From assembly GCA_933207985.1 (NCBI GenBank), contig OW240916.1, positions 321,391,872 through 321,455,871 of the forward strand: DNA of 64,000 nt. Reading direction: 5' to 3'. Positions 52,860 through 63,639 of this stretch are shown piece by piece. The notes below the pieces were generated by a model. The model saw nothing but the letters and a program-made list of their open reading frames with translations, did no database searches and was not told the origin of the DNA. Each line of letters opens with the position of its first letter. Position 1 is the stretch's first letter. The DNA comes from Pelobates cultripes (Eukaryota > Chordata > Amphibia > Anura > Pelobatidae). The position numbers and the translations under genes were made by a program.

Positions 52860-54335
52860 TTGTTAATATTAAGTACTTGTTATTAGAACAGCCCCATCTC
52901 TGCCACACCCAAACATGTCCCTCTTTGTCCATTTGACATGTTGAGCAATATGGCTTTTCGTACTTAGACCATGAGGCAGCCTCACCTGAGGGAACAGGAA
53001 GGGAAAAAGGTGGAAAAACATCTGAATGTAATAGTGTTTCTCTAGAGGTCCAGATTCCATGCTATATCCTGTGATGAAATGGCTCTTCTCTTGCATAGAA
53101 CTGTAAATAAACTGTTAGCTCAATATTTTGTTTGTTTTGATGCCAACAAATGCAAGAAAACCATGCATGCCCTGCATTTTCATTGGTACTAAACCATCGT
53201 CATCCTTCATACTTGTCATCAGGAGTTTTATTTGGCAAAATAGGAACCGTCAATATATTTGCTAATTTTGGGCAAAAATAGACAAATCTAGAATAGATAA
53301 ACTGGCCAATCTGCTCATACCTGGACCATTTTCCAAGTTTGCTGCCTAAAACTTTCCATTTTCACTTTACTGAATACGACCACAGGTCTCCGCTGTTAGC
53401 AGTTCGTATAACGTAAAACCTGCAAAAAAAAGCCTTTTCTATAAAACGCTGACATTATAGTATCCTGCCTAGTCTATAATAATCTATGTGCTGATTACAT
53501 GAAGATGACTACAGGACCATCCAACTAAATGTCTTGGGAAAATTGTATTTTTTATTAAGAGTATTCAAGTATGCTGAATTGTGACGGATTCTAGTAACTT
53601 GCTCTGACTTTTGAGTGTGCATAAGTATATAAAGGCTGTGTTTTAATGAGACCATAACCTTGACACCTTCCAGCGATTACACTGATTAAACATGTTAAGA
53701 GTTAATGACTCTCTGCTATAAGTTTCAACTTGTTCTACTGGCCTCTGACTTAACTTGTTAAGCATTTGATGCTCTCTCTAGGAATGTCATCAATCACCTG
53801 ACAAATGACAGATCCGAATCACAGGAATGGCTGCTGATGCCCTGTCTTCCAGAGTTCATATTTCTATTTTATTGATATGTAGAAGATGTAATGTTTATGT
53901 ACAGAGATGACCACTTTTGCAAATGTAAACAACGGAGTGTTGAAAATCTCCAATGCAGTGTGTTCTGTTCACAAAACTGTCAGACAACATGCACTTTTTT
54001 TTTTGTTTTTTTTGTTCTACTTTGGTTTTTTTCCCTCCTTGGGAGACTGGACAGGCAAGTAAAAGATCAGATTAAATTCCCACAAACAACTTGTATATGA
54101 AATGACTTTGAGGTAGGGGTAACTGTAAATGAAAAGGACTTCAAAACAATTAAGATAACAAATTGGGCAACTAACAGTATAAAACTACCCTTTGCTATAG
54201 CAAAGTAGGGGATTTCATGTATTAAGATATGTTGATTAATGTTATCCAAATATAACTTGCTTCTTATACATGTGTTGTAAAGGATATTGCAAAATAAAGC
54301 GTATGGAATCCCCTTAAGACTGGAAACCTAGTTTG
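52860..54335. other. Non-coding stretch (putative intron)
   Basis: No gene or identifiable element. Poly-T run at 53997-54013. Confidence 0.45.
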
Positions 54336-54349
54336 TGTTCTAACCTGTC

Positions 54350-54480
54350 CATTAGCTGGAATAGACACCAGACAAGAGCTCACCCATTGAGACTGGAAGA
54401 AAGGCGTTTTCACCTACTGCAGAGGAAAGGATTCTTTACAGTAAAAACAAAAAAGATGTATAATTCTGTCTAAAGGAGTT
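54350..54480 (+). mobile_element. CR1 LINE fragment
   Basis: Reads as RLEERRFHLLQRKGFFTVK in one frame, matching the C-terminal RT segment of the CR1 copies at 16930 and 59930. Short and truncated at both ends. Confidence 0.7.
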
Positions 54481-55034
54481 GTCTTATATTTTTTTAAAGA
54501 TATTTTAAAAAACAGAATATTTACATATAATATATGAGCAGGTTGTTGATCAAAAGAGAATATATAACATGGACGTTAGTTAGTTATTTTTTTTTTTTTA
54601 AATGGAAGTTTGATATTTTAACAAAGATAGTGATTAGAGATGAGCGGACACCTGGATGTTCGAGTTTGGCCGAACTTCTGCAAAAAGTTCGAGTTCAGAC
54701 TCAAACTTGACCCCGAACCCCACTGAAGTCAATAGGGACTTGAACTTTTGGGCACTAAAATGACTCTAAAAAAAGTCCTGGAAAGGGCTAGAGGGCTGCA
54801 AAAGGAAGTAAAATGGGGTAAGAGTAGGACAAGTGCCCTGCAAACAAATGTGGATAGGGAAATCACTTAAAATAACATAAAAATTTTAATTGGGGTAGCC
54901 ACCAAAATATTGGGACATATAAAAAAAGAAAACAAAGAATAAGTGCTCTTGAGTATAACAATGGCTGGGTGAGGCTGGTATAAATTTCTATTCTGCACAA
55001 GGTACAGACAAGTCTGGTGGGATCCATGCCTGGT

Positions 55035-55650
55035 TCATTTTAAAAAAAACGTGAGCTTGTCCACGTTGGCTGTGGACAAGCGGCTGCGCTTGTCTGTGAT
55101 AACGCCCCCTGCCGTGCTAAACACTCCTTCAGACAATACACTGGCTACAGGGCAAGCCAGCACCTCCAAGGCATAAAGGGCAAGCTCAGGGCATGTGCCC
55201 AATTTGGAGACCCAGAAGTTGAATGGGACAGACCCATCAGTCAGTACGCGTAGGCGTATGCACACGTACTGTTCCAGCATGTTGCTGAAATGCTGCCTCC
55301 TGCTAAGACGTTCCATATCAGATGGTGGTGCTGGTTGTTGTGGCGTGCTAACAAAACTTTTCCACATTTAGGCCATGCTAACCCTGCCTTCTGAGGTGCT
55401 GGAGGTGCCCCAGCTGTGTTGGCGACCTCTTCCTTCTCCTTGTGTTTCCACTGAGCCTCCGCTGTCAGTTGGGAATGCCCTCAGCAGCGCGTCTACCAGC
55501 ATGCGCTTGTAGTCGCGCATCTTCCGATCACGCTCCAGTGAGGGAATTAAGGACGGCACGTTGTCCTTGTAATGGGGATCCAGCAGGGTGGCCACCCAGT
55601 AATCAGCACATGTTGGAATGTGGGCAACTCGACAGTCGTTGCGCAGGCAC
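55035..55650 (-). pseudogene. hAT transposase, C-terminal part
   Basis: From 55650 down: RVAHIPTCADYWVATLLDPH with YKDNV (typical ATLLDP-x-YK block), RDYKRMLVDALLRAF, a stop near 55368, then in a following frame LEQYVCIRLRVLT, PFNFWVSKLGTCPELALYAL and the hAT dimerisation motif ACPVASVLSEGVFSTAGGVI, TDKRSRL, ending at 55035. The SE(R/G)VFSTAG motif has glycine in place of the usual arginine. The upstream catalytic middle part is missing; 18S rRNA sequence takes its place. Confidence 0.88.
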
Positions 55651-55927
55651 TTTGGTGACTCTAGATAACCTTGGGCCGATCGCACGTCCCCGTGACGGCA
55701 ACAAAGCATTTGAATGTCTACCCTATCAACTTTCGATGGTACTTTCTGCGCCTACCATGGTGACCATGGGGAATCGGGGTTCAATTCCAGAGAGGGAGCC
55801 TGAGAAACGGCTACCACATCCAAGGAAGGCAGCAGGCGCGCAAATTACCCACTCCCGACGCGGGGAGGTAGTGACGAAAAATAACAATACAGGACTCTTT
55901 CAAGACCCTGTAATTGGAATGAGTACA
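55651..55927 (+). pseudogene. 18S rRNA fragment, part 1
   Basis: Plus-strand match to the 5' domain of eukaryotic 18S rRNA. Landmarks in order: tttggtgactctagataacc, ctatcaactttcgatggta, ggagcctgagaaacggctac, gcaggcgcgcaaattaccca, gacgaaaaataacaatacag and ccctgtaattggaatgagta. Substitutions at very conserved positions and altered segments (for example around 55735-55745 and 55770) show it is not a working rRNA. It continues at 56917 after a nested LTR. Orientation is opposite to the surrounding transposase. Confidence 0.93.
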
Positions 55928-56911
55928 TGTGGCAAACCTAGCCACTTGTAATACTCTGGACTATATGCATAAAAAGGCTGTCTTCACTAATCCCTGTAAC
56001 TTCATGTATAACCTAGATCTACACTGTGTGTTACTGTGTGTTTGCATAGAATTCGTATGCTAGCAGCCGAAAGCCGCTAGCATTCATGTTTCGTTTCACG
56101 AACAGCAACCTTACTGGCTGTTCATGAACCGAATGAGCTACCCCCTAATAGCCCACACATAGAGGGTCGTGTGGCGCTCATTAACCAATTGCAACAATGT
56201 TGCAATCGGTAATTAGAGACTTTCCTAGGTGGCCGTCGTTCGGCTACTGACCACGTGGCGGTCGGCCATCTTGGATCCTTTGTCTCACCAGCGGTGTTTG
56301 GTTGTTGAGCGCGTGGAACTGAAAACGGCTACTCGACGGCGCGAACAGCGCTGGACTTCCAGGCCGTTCGGGAGCTCCGGTCTCTCGTTATTGTGGTTCC
56401 CCATTGGTGTTCGGTACTTTTAGGCGAACGCGATGGCAAAGTGTATTTCGTGCGGTGTTCGGTTGTTTTAGCTGGGATCTGAGCGGTATTCCCACGAATT
56501 GTGCGCTCAGACCCCAGCTATCTACCGAACGTCCATTCATTTAAATAAACCGAATAGTATAAAAGTTATGTATTTAAATGTAAAATGCCGGTTCTGCTGC
56601 ACGGAGGGATAATCCACTTAACGGTGTATTCCAGTTGGAGTTTCCCTCTCGTGCAGCAGTGCCTGATGGGAGAAATGCCCAGAATGTTAAGTCCGCCATG
56701 TAGTCCCCTGCTATGTCAGTAGGGAAACCCCTTGCACGGGGACTTGCATAAATACTGGAGCTGTGAATAAAAACCTTAGTTGACTCCCAGAACTGTGTTT
56801 CATCTGGTTACTGGGGGATTTGGGATATTGCCTTACTTTTCAGCGCTTGACTGTGGATTACCTTCCTTTACCAGCGGAGATCGTGGAATTTAATATTGCC
56901 GCTCCGCTACC
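55928..56911 (+). mobile_element. Solo Gypsy LTR inside the 18S fragment, TSD GTACA
   Basis: Starts TGTGGCAAACC and is flanked by GTACA on both sides (55923-55927, 56912-56916). Removing it and one GTACA restores the rRNA phrase gagtaca-ctttaaatcc. Features shared with the other Gypsy LTRs are gggatctgagcgg with gcgctcagaccccagctatc (56462-56522), gcataaatac (56746) and a poly-A signal gaataaaaacc (56764). The 3' end CCGCTACC is a variant of CCGTTACA. A ccgttcgtgaa/ttcatgaaccg inverted pair lies at 56095-56130. Confidence 0.88.
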
Positions 56912-56916
56912 GTACA

Positions 56917-56960
56917 CTTTAAATCCTTTAACTCTGATCAATTGGAGGGCGAGTCTGGTG
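56917..56960 (+). pseudogene. 18S rRNA fragment, part 2
   Basis: Continues directly from part 1: ctttaaatcctttaac, then a diverged stretch, attggagggcgagtctggtg. It ends where the rRNA would go on to the universally conserved gccagcagccgcgg motif, which is absent. hAT sequence resumes after it. Confidence 0.88.
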
Positions 56961-56999
56961 CAGAACAACTGCCCCATGCGTGCTGCAGCTGAAACTCTA

Positions 57000-58010
57000 C
57001 TAATGCCTGCTGCTGCTCAGTCTCTCCAGCATGTGCAAGGTGGAGTTCCACCTTGTGTGCATGTCGCATATGAGGCGGTGAGCGGGAAGGCCGAAGTTAC
57101 GCTGCAGCACGGACAGGCGAGCAGCAGCAGGGTGAGAATGCCGAAAGCACGCACAGACAGCCCGCACTTTCTGCAGCAGCTCTGATATATCTGGGTAGTT
57201 TTTCAGGAATTTCTGCACCGCCAAATTCAGCATATGCGCCGGGCAAGGGATGTGCGTCAAACCAGCAGGCACATAGCTGCTACGAGATTTTGCCCTTTAT
57301 TGCACACCACCAGGCCGGGCTTGAGGCTCAGTGGCAACAACCACTCATCGGTCTGTTGTTCCATGCCTGTCCAGCTCCTGTGTGGTGTGGGGTTTCCCCC
57401 CCAAACATATGAGTTTTAAAACCGCCTGCTGTAGTTTCCCCCTGGCTGTGCTGAAGTTGGTGAAGGTGTTATGCTGACCTGATGAGGAGGTGGCAGAGGA
57501 AGAGGCAAAGAAATGCCCTGCAATCCTCGGCGGAAGGACATGTGCCAAACTGCTATCCGCCTCAGGCCCAGCTGCCAGTACATTTGCCCAGCGTGCAGCT
57601 AGGGAGATATAGTGTCCCTGCACGTGCTTACTGGTCCACGTATCAGTGGTTATGTGTACCTTGCCACAGATGGCATTGGGCAGTGCACACCTAATTTTGT
57701 CCGCCAATTGGTTGTGCTGGCTCGCCTGGAAAAGTGGTGGCGGCTGGGAACCATGTACTGTGGGGCAGCCACCGCCATCAGGTTTTTAAAACTGTCTGTC
57801 TCCACCAGACTGAATGACAGCATTTGAAAGGCCAGGAATTTTGGAATGCTGGCATTCAGGGCCAGTGATCGCGGTTGGGTAGGGAGTTACTTCCTCTTTC
57901 TCTCCAGTGTTTGGGAGATGGACAGATGACTGCTTCCATGGGACAGTGTGGAGATGCTTGGGGGCGTTGCTGCCACATCCTGTTTGCTGGGTGGCAGGTG
58001 CCACTGTCAC
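57000..58010 (-). pseudogene. hAT transposase, central part
   Basis: From 58010 down, across frame slips: a segment ending FSNAV-like, then ADKIRCALPNAICGKVHITT with TDTWTSKHVQGHYISLAARW (first catalytic region of hAT), a serine-rich linker, and in the next frame LTHIPCPAHMLNLAVQKFLK (CxxH-type block) and LICDMHTRWNSTLHMLERL (conserved RW region) to about 57010. These are classic hAT blocks. The stretch that should follow, toward the catalytic Glu, is replaced by the 18S piece. Confidence 0.88.
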
Positions 58011-58064
58011 TCGAGAGGTGGAGGAAGAGGCTGAGACAGCAGCAGAAGAGGAAGCAGGAGGAGC

Positions 58065-58434
58065 CTAAAACCTTTCTTGTTTTTTGAGGTGCTTACTCCA
58101 CTGCAACTCGTGCTTGGCATGTAGATGCCTGGTCATGCAGGTTGTGCTCAGGTTTAGCACGTTTATGCTTTGCTTTAGGCTCTGATTGCACAGCGTGCAA
58201 GCCACTAGTGTCTTGTCGTCCGCACATTGTCTGACCTGCCAAGCCAGGGAACTCCTTGGAGCTGGCTCTGGTGTGTTCGGTCCCTGGGTGCGGTGGGCAG
58301 TAGCAGGCGTACTGTCTAGGGGACGGCCGCTCCACTTTTGCACCCTGCTCCCTCTCCTGCTGTGCTAGTGTCTCTCTGCGACCACCACCTCTTCCTCCAA
58401 ACTGGACACGTAACTCGCATGACCTTGATTCCAT
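58065..58434 (-). pseudogene. hAT transposase, BED zinc finger
   Basis: Minus frame 58343-58065 reads DKTLVACTLCNQSLKQS, then STTCMTRHLHAKHELQW: C-x2-C and H-x4-H in BED-finger spacing. This DNA-binding domain is at the N-terminal side of the transposase. A stop separates it from the central part. Confidence 0.75.
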
Positions 58435-58639
58435 GTGGGTTCTAAGACCTAATCATCCTCCACATCATCTTCCACCCTCTCCTCAACCCTACCCTCCTTG
58501 CTGGTCTGCACCGGAGAAAGCCATAGCAGTTGGCACCTGTGTTTCGTCATCAGATGTGCTGCAGTGGTCCTCACATGTCCACATCCTGACACATAAGTAG
58601 TTGTGCATCAGTGCACTCAATCTCTTCCACTTCTGGGGC

Positions 58640-59030
58640 AGGGCTAGGTGGACGGCCCATGGAACCCCCTGCCAGCAGAGTCATCAAAAGGCATAAGAAT
58701 GCTGCATGACTTGTGGCTCAAACTGCTTGGCTGATTTGCAAGGGGGTGAGGTGAAAGACAGATGGTCTGCAGGTGCCAACTTTGAGCTTTCAGCAAGGTA
58801 CCGAGTGGAAGACAATATAAAGGAATTGGAGGCACTGTCAGCCATCCAATCTACGATTGCCTGTACTTGTTCTGGCCTCACCATTTGTAGAGCGGCATTT
58901 GGGACTACCAAATAACGCTGAAGGTTCTGTTGCCTACTCGCACCTGAGGAAGGTGTTTTACGTGTGTGTAGCTGGCACAGATCGACCACGTCCTCTCCTT
59001 GCAACAGGAGCTCCAGCAGCACCACGACCA
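58640..59030 (-). pseudogene. hAT element upstream coding segment
   Basis: Minus frame with RYLVVPNAALQMVRPEQVQA, IVDWMADSASNSF and STRYLAESSKLAPADHLS, upstream of the BED finger. I recognise it as part of this hAT type but cannot assign a function. The CR1 insertion begins at its far side. Confidence 0.4.
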
Positions 59031-59034
59031 GGGC

Positions 59035-60302
59035 CACCAGAGCCAAGGCATTTGATACAGTTCCACACAATAGATTGGTGTTCAAACTCAAGGAAATCAG
59101 TCTAGATGAGAATGCTTGTTCTTTGAGTACAAAGAGTTGTCATTAATGGTAAACTTTCAAGCTGGACAGAGGCGGCAAGTGGTGTCCCTCAGGGGTCTGT
59201 TCTGGGACCCCTTCTATTTAACATGTTTATAAATGATCTTGAAGATGGCATTGAAAGTCATGTTTCAGTGTTTGCAGATGACACACAACTCTGTAAAATA
59301 ATAAAATGTGAGCAAGCTATTACTTTGCCGCAGAGGGATTTAGATAGACTGGGGGACTGGGCACTCAAATGGCAGATGAAATTTAATGTTGAAAAATGCA
59401 AAGTTATGCACTTAGACATAAAGAATACACATGCAACGTATACCCTTAATGGAAGCGAATTAGGGATAACAACACACGAAAAGGACTTGAATTGTTATAG
59501 ACAAACCATGCAACAATGTGCAATGTCAATCCGCAGTGGCCAAGGCCAGTAAGGTATTGTCATGCATGAAAAAGGGCATTCATTCTCAGGATGTGAATAT
59601 AATTTTTGCCTCTTTATATAAATCACTGGTAAGACCACATATTGACTATGCTGTGCAATTTTGGGCACCTGTTCTAAAGAAGGATATTATGGCACTAGAA
59701 AAAAATGCAGAGGTGGGCTACAAAATTAATAAAAGGAATGGAACATATCCGCTATGAAGAAAGGTTTGAATTTGTTAACTTATTTAGTTTAGAAAAACGT
59801 CGCCTGAGAGGGGATATGATAACATTATACAAATATATTCGGGGCCAATACAAACCATTGTGTGGAAATCTATTCACAAACCGGACTTTACATAGGACAC
59901 GAGGCCATGCGTTTAGACTAGAAGAAAGATTTTGTCTAAGGCAAAGGAAAGGGTTTTTTTTTTTTTTTTTACTGTAAGAACAATACGGATGTGGAATTCT
60001 CTGCCTGAAGAAGTGGTTTTATCAGAGTCCGTACAGATGTTCAAACAGCTACTAGATGCATACTTGCAAAAACAGAATATTCAAGGATATAATCTTTCAA
60101 TGTAGGGTAATAACTGCTTGATCCAAGGATAAATCAGACTGCCATTCTGGGGTCAAGAAGGAATTTATTTTTTCCTAGCTTGTTGCAAAATTGTGCTTCA
60201 AACAGTTTTTTTTTTTTTTGCCTTCTTTTGGATCAACAGCAAAAAACAAATGTGAGGAAGGCTGAACTTGATGGACGCAAGTCTCTTTCCAGCTATGTAA
60301 CA
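59035..60302 (+). mobile_element. CR1-type LINE, 3' part, inside the hAT
   Basis: Reads AFDTVPHNRLVFKLKEI, SGVPQGSVLGPLLFN across frames, then in one 109-codon frame FINDLEDGIESHVSVFADDT (catalytic FADD), QRDLDRLGDWALKWQMKFNV and GSELGITTHEKDL. Later frames give YKSLVRPHIDYAVQFWAPVL, SLEKRRLRGDMITLYKYIRG and RLEERFCLRQRKGFF. The tail carries ttggatcaacagcaaaaaac and gaggaaggctgaacttgatg and ends near cagctatgtaac. 5'-truncated with several slips. It sits on the opposite strand to the transposase. Confidence 0.87.
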
Positions 60303-60539
60303 CCAGAATTCTTTCCTAATCTTTCCCTCACAGCTGCAGCATCCTCTCTCTACACTAATAAGAGCTCATGTGACTCCATCTTATATAGAGGCTGGGTCAC
60401 ATGCTGCACTGGCCAATCACTGCCCTGCAGCTTTTCAAAATGCGCCATTAAATCACCGATCCCGAACTGTTACTGAAATGTCTGGGGTCAAAAAAATCAT
60501 AATGTTGGGGTTCGCTCATCTCTAATCGTGATTGATTAG

Positions 60540-61030
60540 ATTTCGATTTTATAGGAGTTTATAAACTTGTTGTAGACTCTTTGGAGTCTATGTAGGTATT
60601 TCATTTCTAATTAACAGTACTATCTAGACTCTGGAAAACACACTCCAGTAATTCCTTATTAATTTAGACTGTGTGGAACCTGAACTCCTTATGTTAAGTT
60701 ACCTCTCTTACAATCTATTAAAGCCCAGGAGGCGGCTGCTGAGCCTCTAAAAAAAAAAAACAAAAAAAAAAAACTTGCATGTCCCACCTTCCAATGTATT
60801 AAGGGAGAAACGAGAGTCTACTTGCAGACAAAGTTGTTAAATGGACAGTCAGTCCTATCTCATTATTTATTAGTATGTGTCATTTTGTTATTTGGGTAAG
60901 TTTTTCACATGATTAAATATTTTGAGTTTTTTTTTTCAATATTTTTAAAATGTATGAAGCGTTTTAAATTATGAAAGGCCAAAGTCCTAAATCTGCCCGC
61001 ACACACTCCCTGATTTTATCTTGTATTCAC
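60540..61030. other. Non-coding stretch
   Basis: Poly-A tracts at 60750-60772. No gene or element recognised. Confidence 0.45.
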
Positions 61031-61032
61031 AG

Positions 61033-61076
61033 GTTGACTACAAACATGGATCCTGCCACATCAGAAAACGCCCCAG
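61033..61076 (+). CDS. Candidate host exon with start codon
   Basis: A pyrimidine-containing tract and ttcacAG (61031-61032) precede the exon, and it ends ccccag with donor gtgagtac at 61077. Inside, caaacATGG gives a good initiation context at 61046. The ten codons read MDPATSENAP with one base left over (phase 1). Upstream, the leader exon candidate at 51210 offers a matching donor. No family can be recognised from ten residues, and downstream exons would lie outside the window or are not visible. Chance occurrence cannot be excluded. Confidence 0.35.
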
Positions 61077-61079
61077 GTG

Positions 61080-61641
61080 AGTACATTTTTAAGTTATTTC
61101 TTCCACTCTTGAAAGTCCAGTTGTAGCAGCGTGGATGGAGATGCCCTCCATCTGTACAGAGAGAATACAAGTAATGTTAATTACAGATCTACATCTCCGA
61201 ATTAGGAGCTGTCAGTTTAGGATTAGAACATGTGTTGCACTTCTTACCTTCCCTGAATGAACCTGTTACTTTTTAGTTCCATCTACTTTTGTTTGGTGGT
61301 AGATCAGGGCCCTTCCCGTGGATCCTCCTGCATACTAGTTGTAGATGAACCAACTTTAAAGTCCTGTGACTCTTCATCTAAAGTCACATCAGGAAGCATT
61401 AGTTAATAGAACATAATGCCATTTTCACCCCCTTTCCTTGGCAGACAAACTCTGTACTGATTGCTGTATTAAACTGGAGGGTGACGTCAAATATAAAAAA
61501 TGACTTTTTTTTTGTAGTGTCACTGTATCTTTCAGTGTGTGTATATGTGAAGTGCGTTTTGTGTGTTAATGTGTGTGTGTGCATACATCCTAGCAATCAA
61601 ACCCCAACATAACATGAAAACACACCCCTGCAAACACAAAC
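61080..61641. other. Non-coding stretch (putative intron)
   Basis: No further exon could be supported. Short (TG)n tract at about 61570-61581. Confidence 0.4.
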
Positions 61642-61649
61642 ATTACATA

Positions 61650-62650
61650 CAGGGCTGCCATCAGAAATGTTGGGGCCCCTGACACAGCTCAAGGTCTGGG
61701 CCCCCCTGTGCCTGCACCTGAGTCCGCCCAAAGTGCTGCCCCCCCCCCGAGGGATGCAGTGTCTGCAGGGCCGGTTCATTCCTTCCCCCCCTACCATTTC
61801 ATTCATTCCTCCCCCCCTCCCATTTCATTCATTCCTCCCCCCCTCCCCCTATTTCATTCATTCCTCCTATTTCATTCTCCTCCTATTTCTCTCTATTTAA
61901 TTCCCCCTCCCATTTCATTTCACATCTATTCCCCTCCCATTTCAATTCCTCCCTATTTCTCATTCATTCCCTCCCATTTCTATCTATTCCTCCCATTTCT
62001 CTATTCCTCCCTCCATTTCATTCATTCCTCCCTCCTATTTATCTATTCCTCCTCCTATTTTATCTTTCCTCCCCTCCTATCATCTATTCCTCCTCCCATT
62101 TCTATCTATTCCTCCTCCCATTTCATCTATTCCTCCTCTCCTCCCATTTCATTCATTCCTCCCTCCCATTTCATTCATTCATTCCTCCTCCCATTTCATT
62201 CATCCTCCCATTTCTCCCCCTCCCATTTCATTCATCCCCCTCCCATTTCATTCATTCCTCCCTCCCATTTATCTATCCCATTTCTCCATTCCTCCTCCTA
62301 TTTATCTAGCTCCGTAGCTAGCTGTGCTTCTTCAGTCTGCCGAGCTGAAGATGACGCTCGCATCAGTACAGTGCGAGGGAGCTGAAGAGGAAGCACACAG
62401 CGAGTGCTCCCTCGCCGCCGCCCGCCCGGTGACTGCAGGGCCAGCCTCTGGGGGGCCCTGAGGTGACCGGCTGCTGGGCCCCCCAGGAGAAGAGGCTGGC
62501 CCTGTGGGTACATACCGGGTCGCAGGGCCCCCTGCGACCCGGTATGTACCCACTGAATGTGGGGCCCGGACGACCTGAGCAGTCCGGGCCCCCCAGGACC
62601 GCCGGGCCCATGACAACCGTTACGGTTGTCATGCCCTGATGGCGGCCCTG
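61650..62650. mobile_element. hAT MITE (1001 bp) with perfect 8-bp TSD
   Basis: Ends CAGGGCTGCCATCAG on the left and the complement of CAGGGCCGCCATCAG on the right, flanked by ATTACATA (61642-61649, 62651-62658). The interior has a degenerate tandem tract of ccatttcattcattcctcc units (61790-62310). Near the right end is a hairpin-prone segment: acaaccgttacggttgtcat and cagggccccctgcgacc-type palindromes. It has no transposase. The 225-codon frame (61708-62385) is a repeat product. Confidence 0.95.
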
Positions 62651-62659
62651 ATTACATAC

Positions 62660-63145
62660 AAAAATGCCCCTGAATTCAAACTCCATAACTATATACAAAC
62701 ACACCCCTGCAAACACAAACACCAATATTACACACATGCATTTAAAAACAAACACTACAAATGCAAACATTACATACAAAAGCACACCTGCTCCTAAGTA
62801 TTACAATCTGTTTACTATCTGTGTGTGTGTGTGTGTATGCCAAAAAACTCAATTTGCACAAAAAGGAACCTAATACTCTGCTAATTAAAAGGTTTGTGTT
62901 TACGGTGCAAATTTTCTTGTGGGTGCGGGGGTTTCCATGATGTTGGTACACCATGTCAAAGGGTTGCACAGGAAAAATTAATTGGGAACCCCTGTATTAG
63001 ACATAAACCCTAGAGATTATAACGTCTATAGAGATGTCAGGCTTATTTGATATTAAAACTTTTGTCATATGTTTAAACGAAAGTCTCGCTTTATACCAGC
63101 ATTGTGCTATGGTTCTTAAACATAAAGGAACACTACAGTATCTAG
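62660..63145. other. Non-coding stretch
   Basis: CA-rich degenerate repeats (62660-62790) and a (TG)n run at 62820-62835. The terminal ataaaggaacactacagtat (63122-63141) looks like the TIR of a second piggyBac-type MITE into which the next element inserted. Confidence 0.5.
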
Positions 63146-63149
63146 TTAA

Positions 63150-63626
63150 AGGGATTCTCCAGTGCCAGGAAAACCTTTGTTTCCCTGGCACTGCAGGACC
63201 CTCTAGTGCCCCTCCCATCCCAAGTTACCGAAGGGGTTAAAACCCCTTCAGTGGCTTACCAGAGTCCAGCGCCGATGTCCCTCGACACTGGGTCAGGCTC
63301 CACCTTCTCTCCTCCCCAGCCGACCTCCCCTTGGGAAAGCATTGAATAACACTTTCATTGCTTTCCTATGGGATTTCCTCATTGCTGGAGGTCCTCACAT
63401 AGCGTGAGGACGTCCAGCGTCATTTTAAAACACTTCATGTTCTATGAACACGGAAGTCCCTCTAGTGTCTGTCTAGTAGTTGGTCACTAGAAGACTTAAC
63501 CCCGCAATGTAAATATTGCAGTTTATGAAAACTGCAATAATTGCAATTGCAGGGTTAAGGGTAGTGGGAGTTGGCACCCAGACCACTCCAACGGGCAGAA
63601 GTGGTCTGGGTGCCTGGAGTGTCCCT
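63150..63626. mobile_element. piggyBac-type MITE (477 bp), TTAA on both sides
   Basis: Starts AGGGATTCTCCAGTGCC, ends with the complement of AGGGACACTCCAGGCACC, and is flanked by TTAA (63146-63149, 63627-63630). Reverse-oriented relative of 5066-5575, sharing cctggcactg, the cgtgaggacgtccagcg motif and ggtgccaactcc-like ends. Non-coding. Confidence 0.88.
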
Positions 63627-63639
63627 TTAACCAAAGTTA

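Larger units (their letters stand above)
54635..60524 (-). mobile_element. hAT transposon (5.9 kb with nested insertions)
   Basis: Ends are TAGAGATGAGCGGAC on the left and the complement of TAGAGATGAGCGAAC on the right. Flanks are ATAGTGAT (54627-54634) and ATCGTGAT (60525-60532), an 8-bp duplication with one mismatch. The minus strand carries a BED-type hAT transposase in pieces. Without the CR1 insertion and the 18S/LTR segment the element is about 3.3 kb, a normal size for an autonomous hAT. Confidence 0.88.

Noticed and set aside
55651..56960. Functional rRNA gene
   Set aside because: Only about 320 nt of the 18S 5' domain, with changes in conserved positions and a nested LTR; no 5.8S or 28S context.
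61708..62385. 225-codon frame inside the hAT MITE
   Set aside because: Translates a ccatttcattc-type tandem tract; bounded by TIRs of a non-autonomous element.
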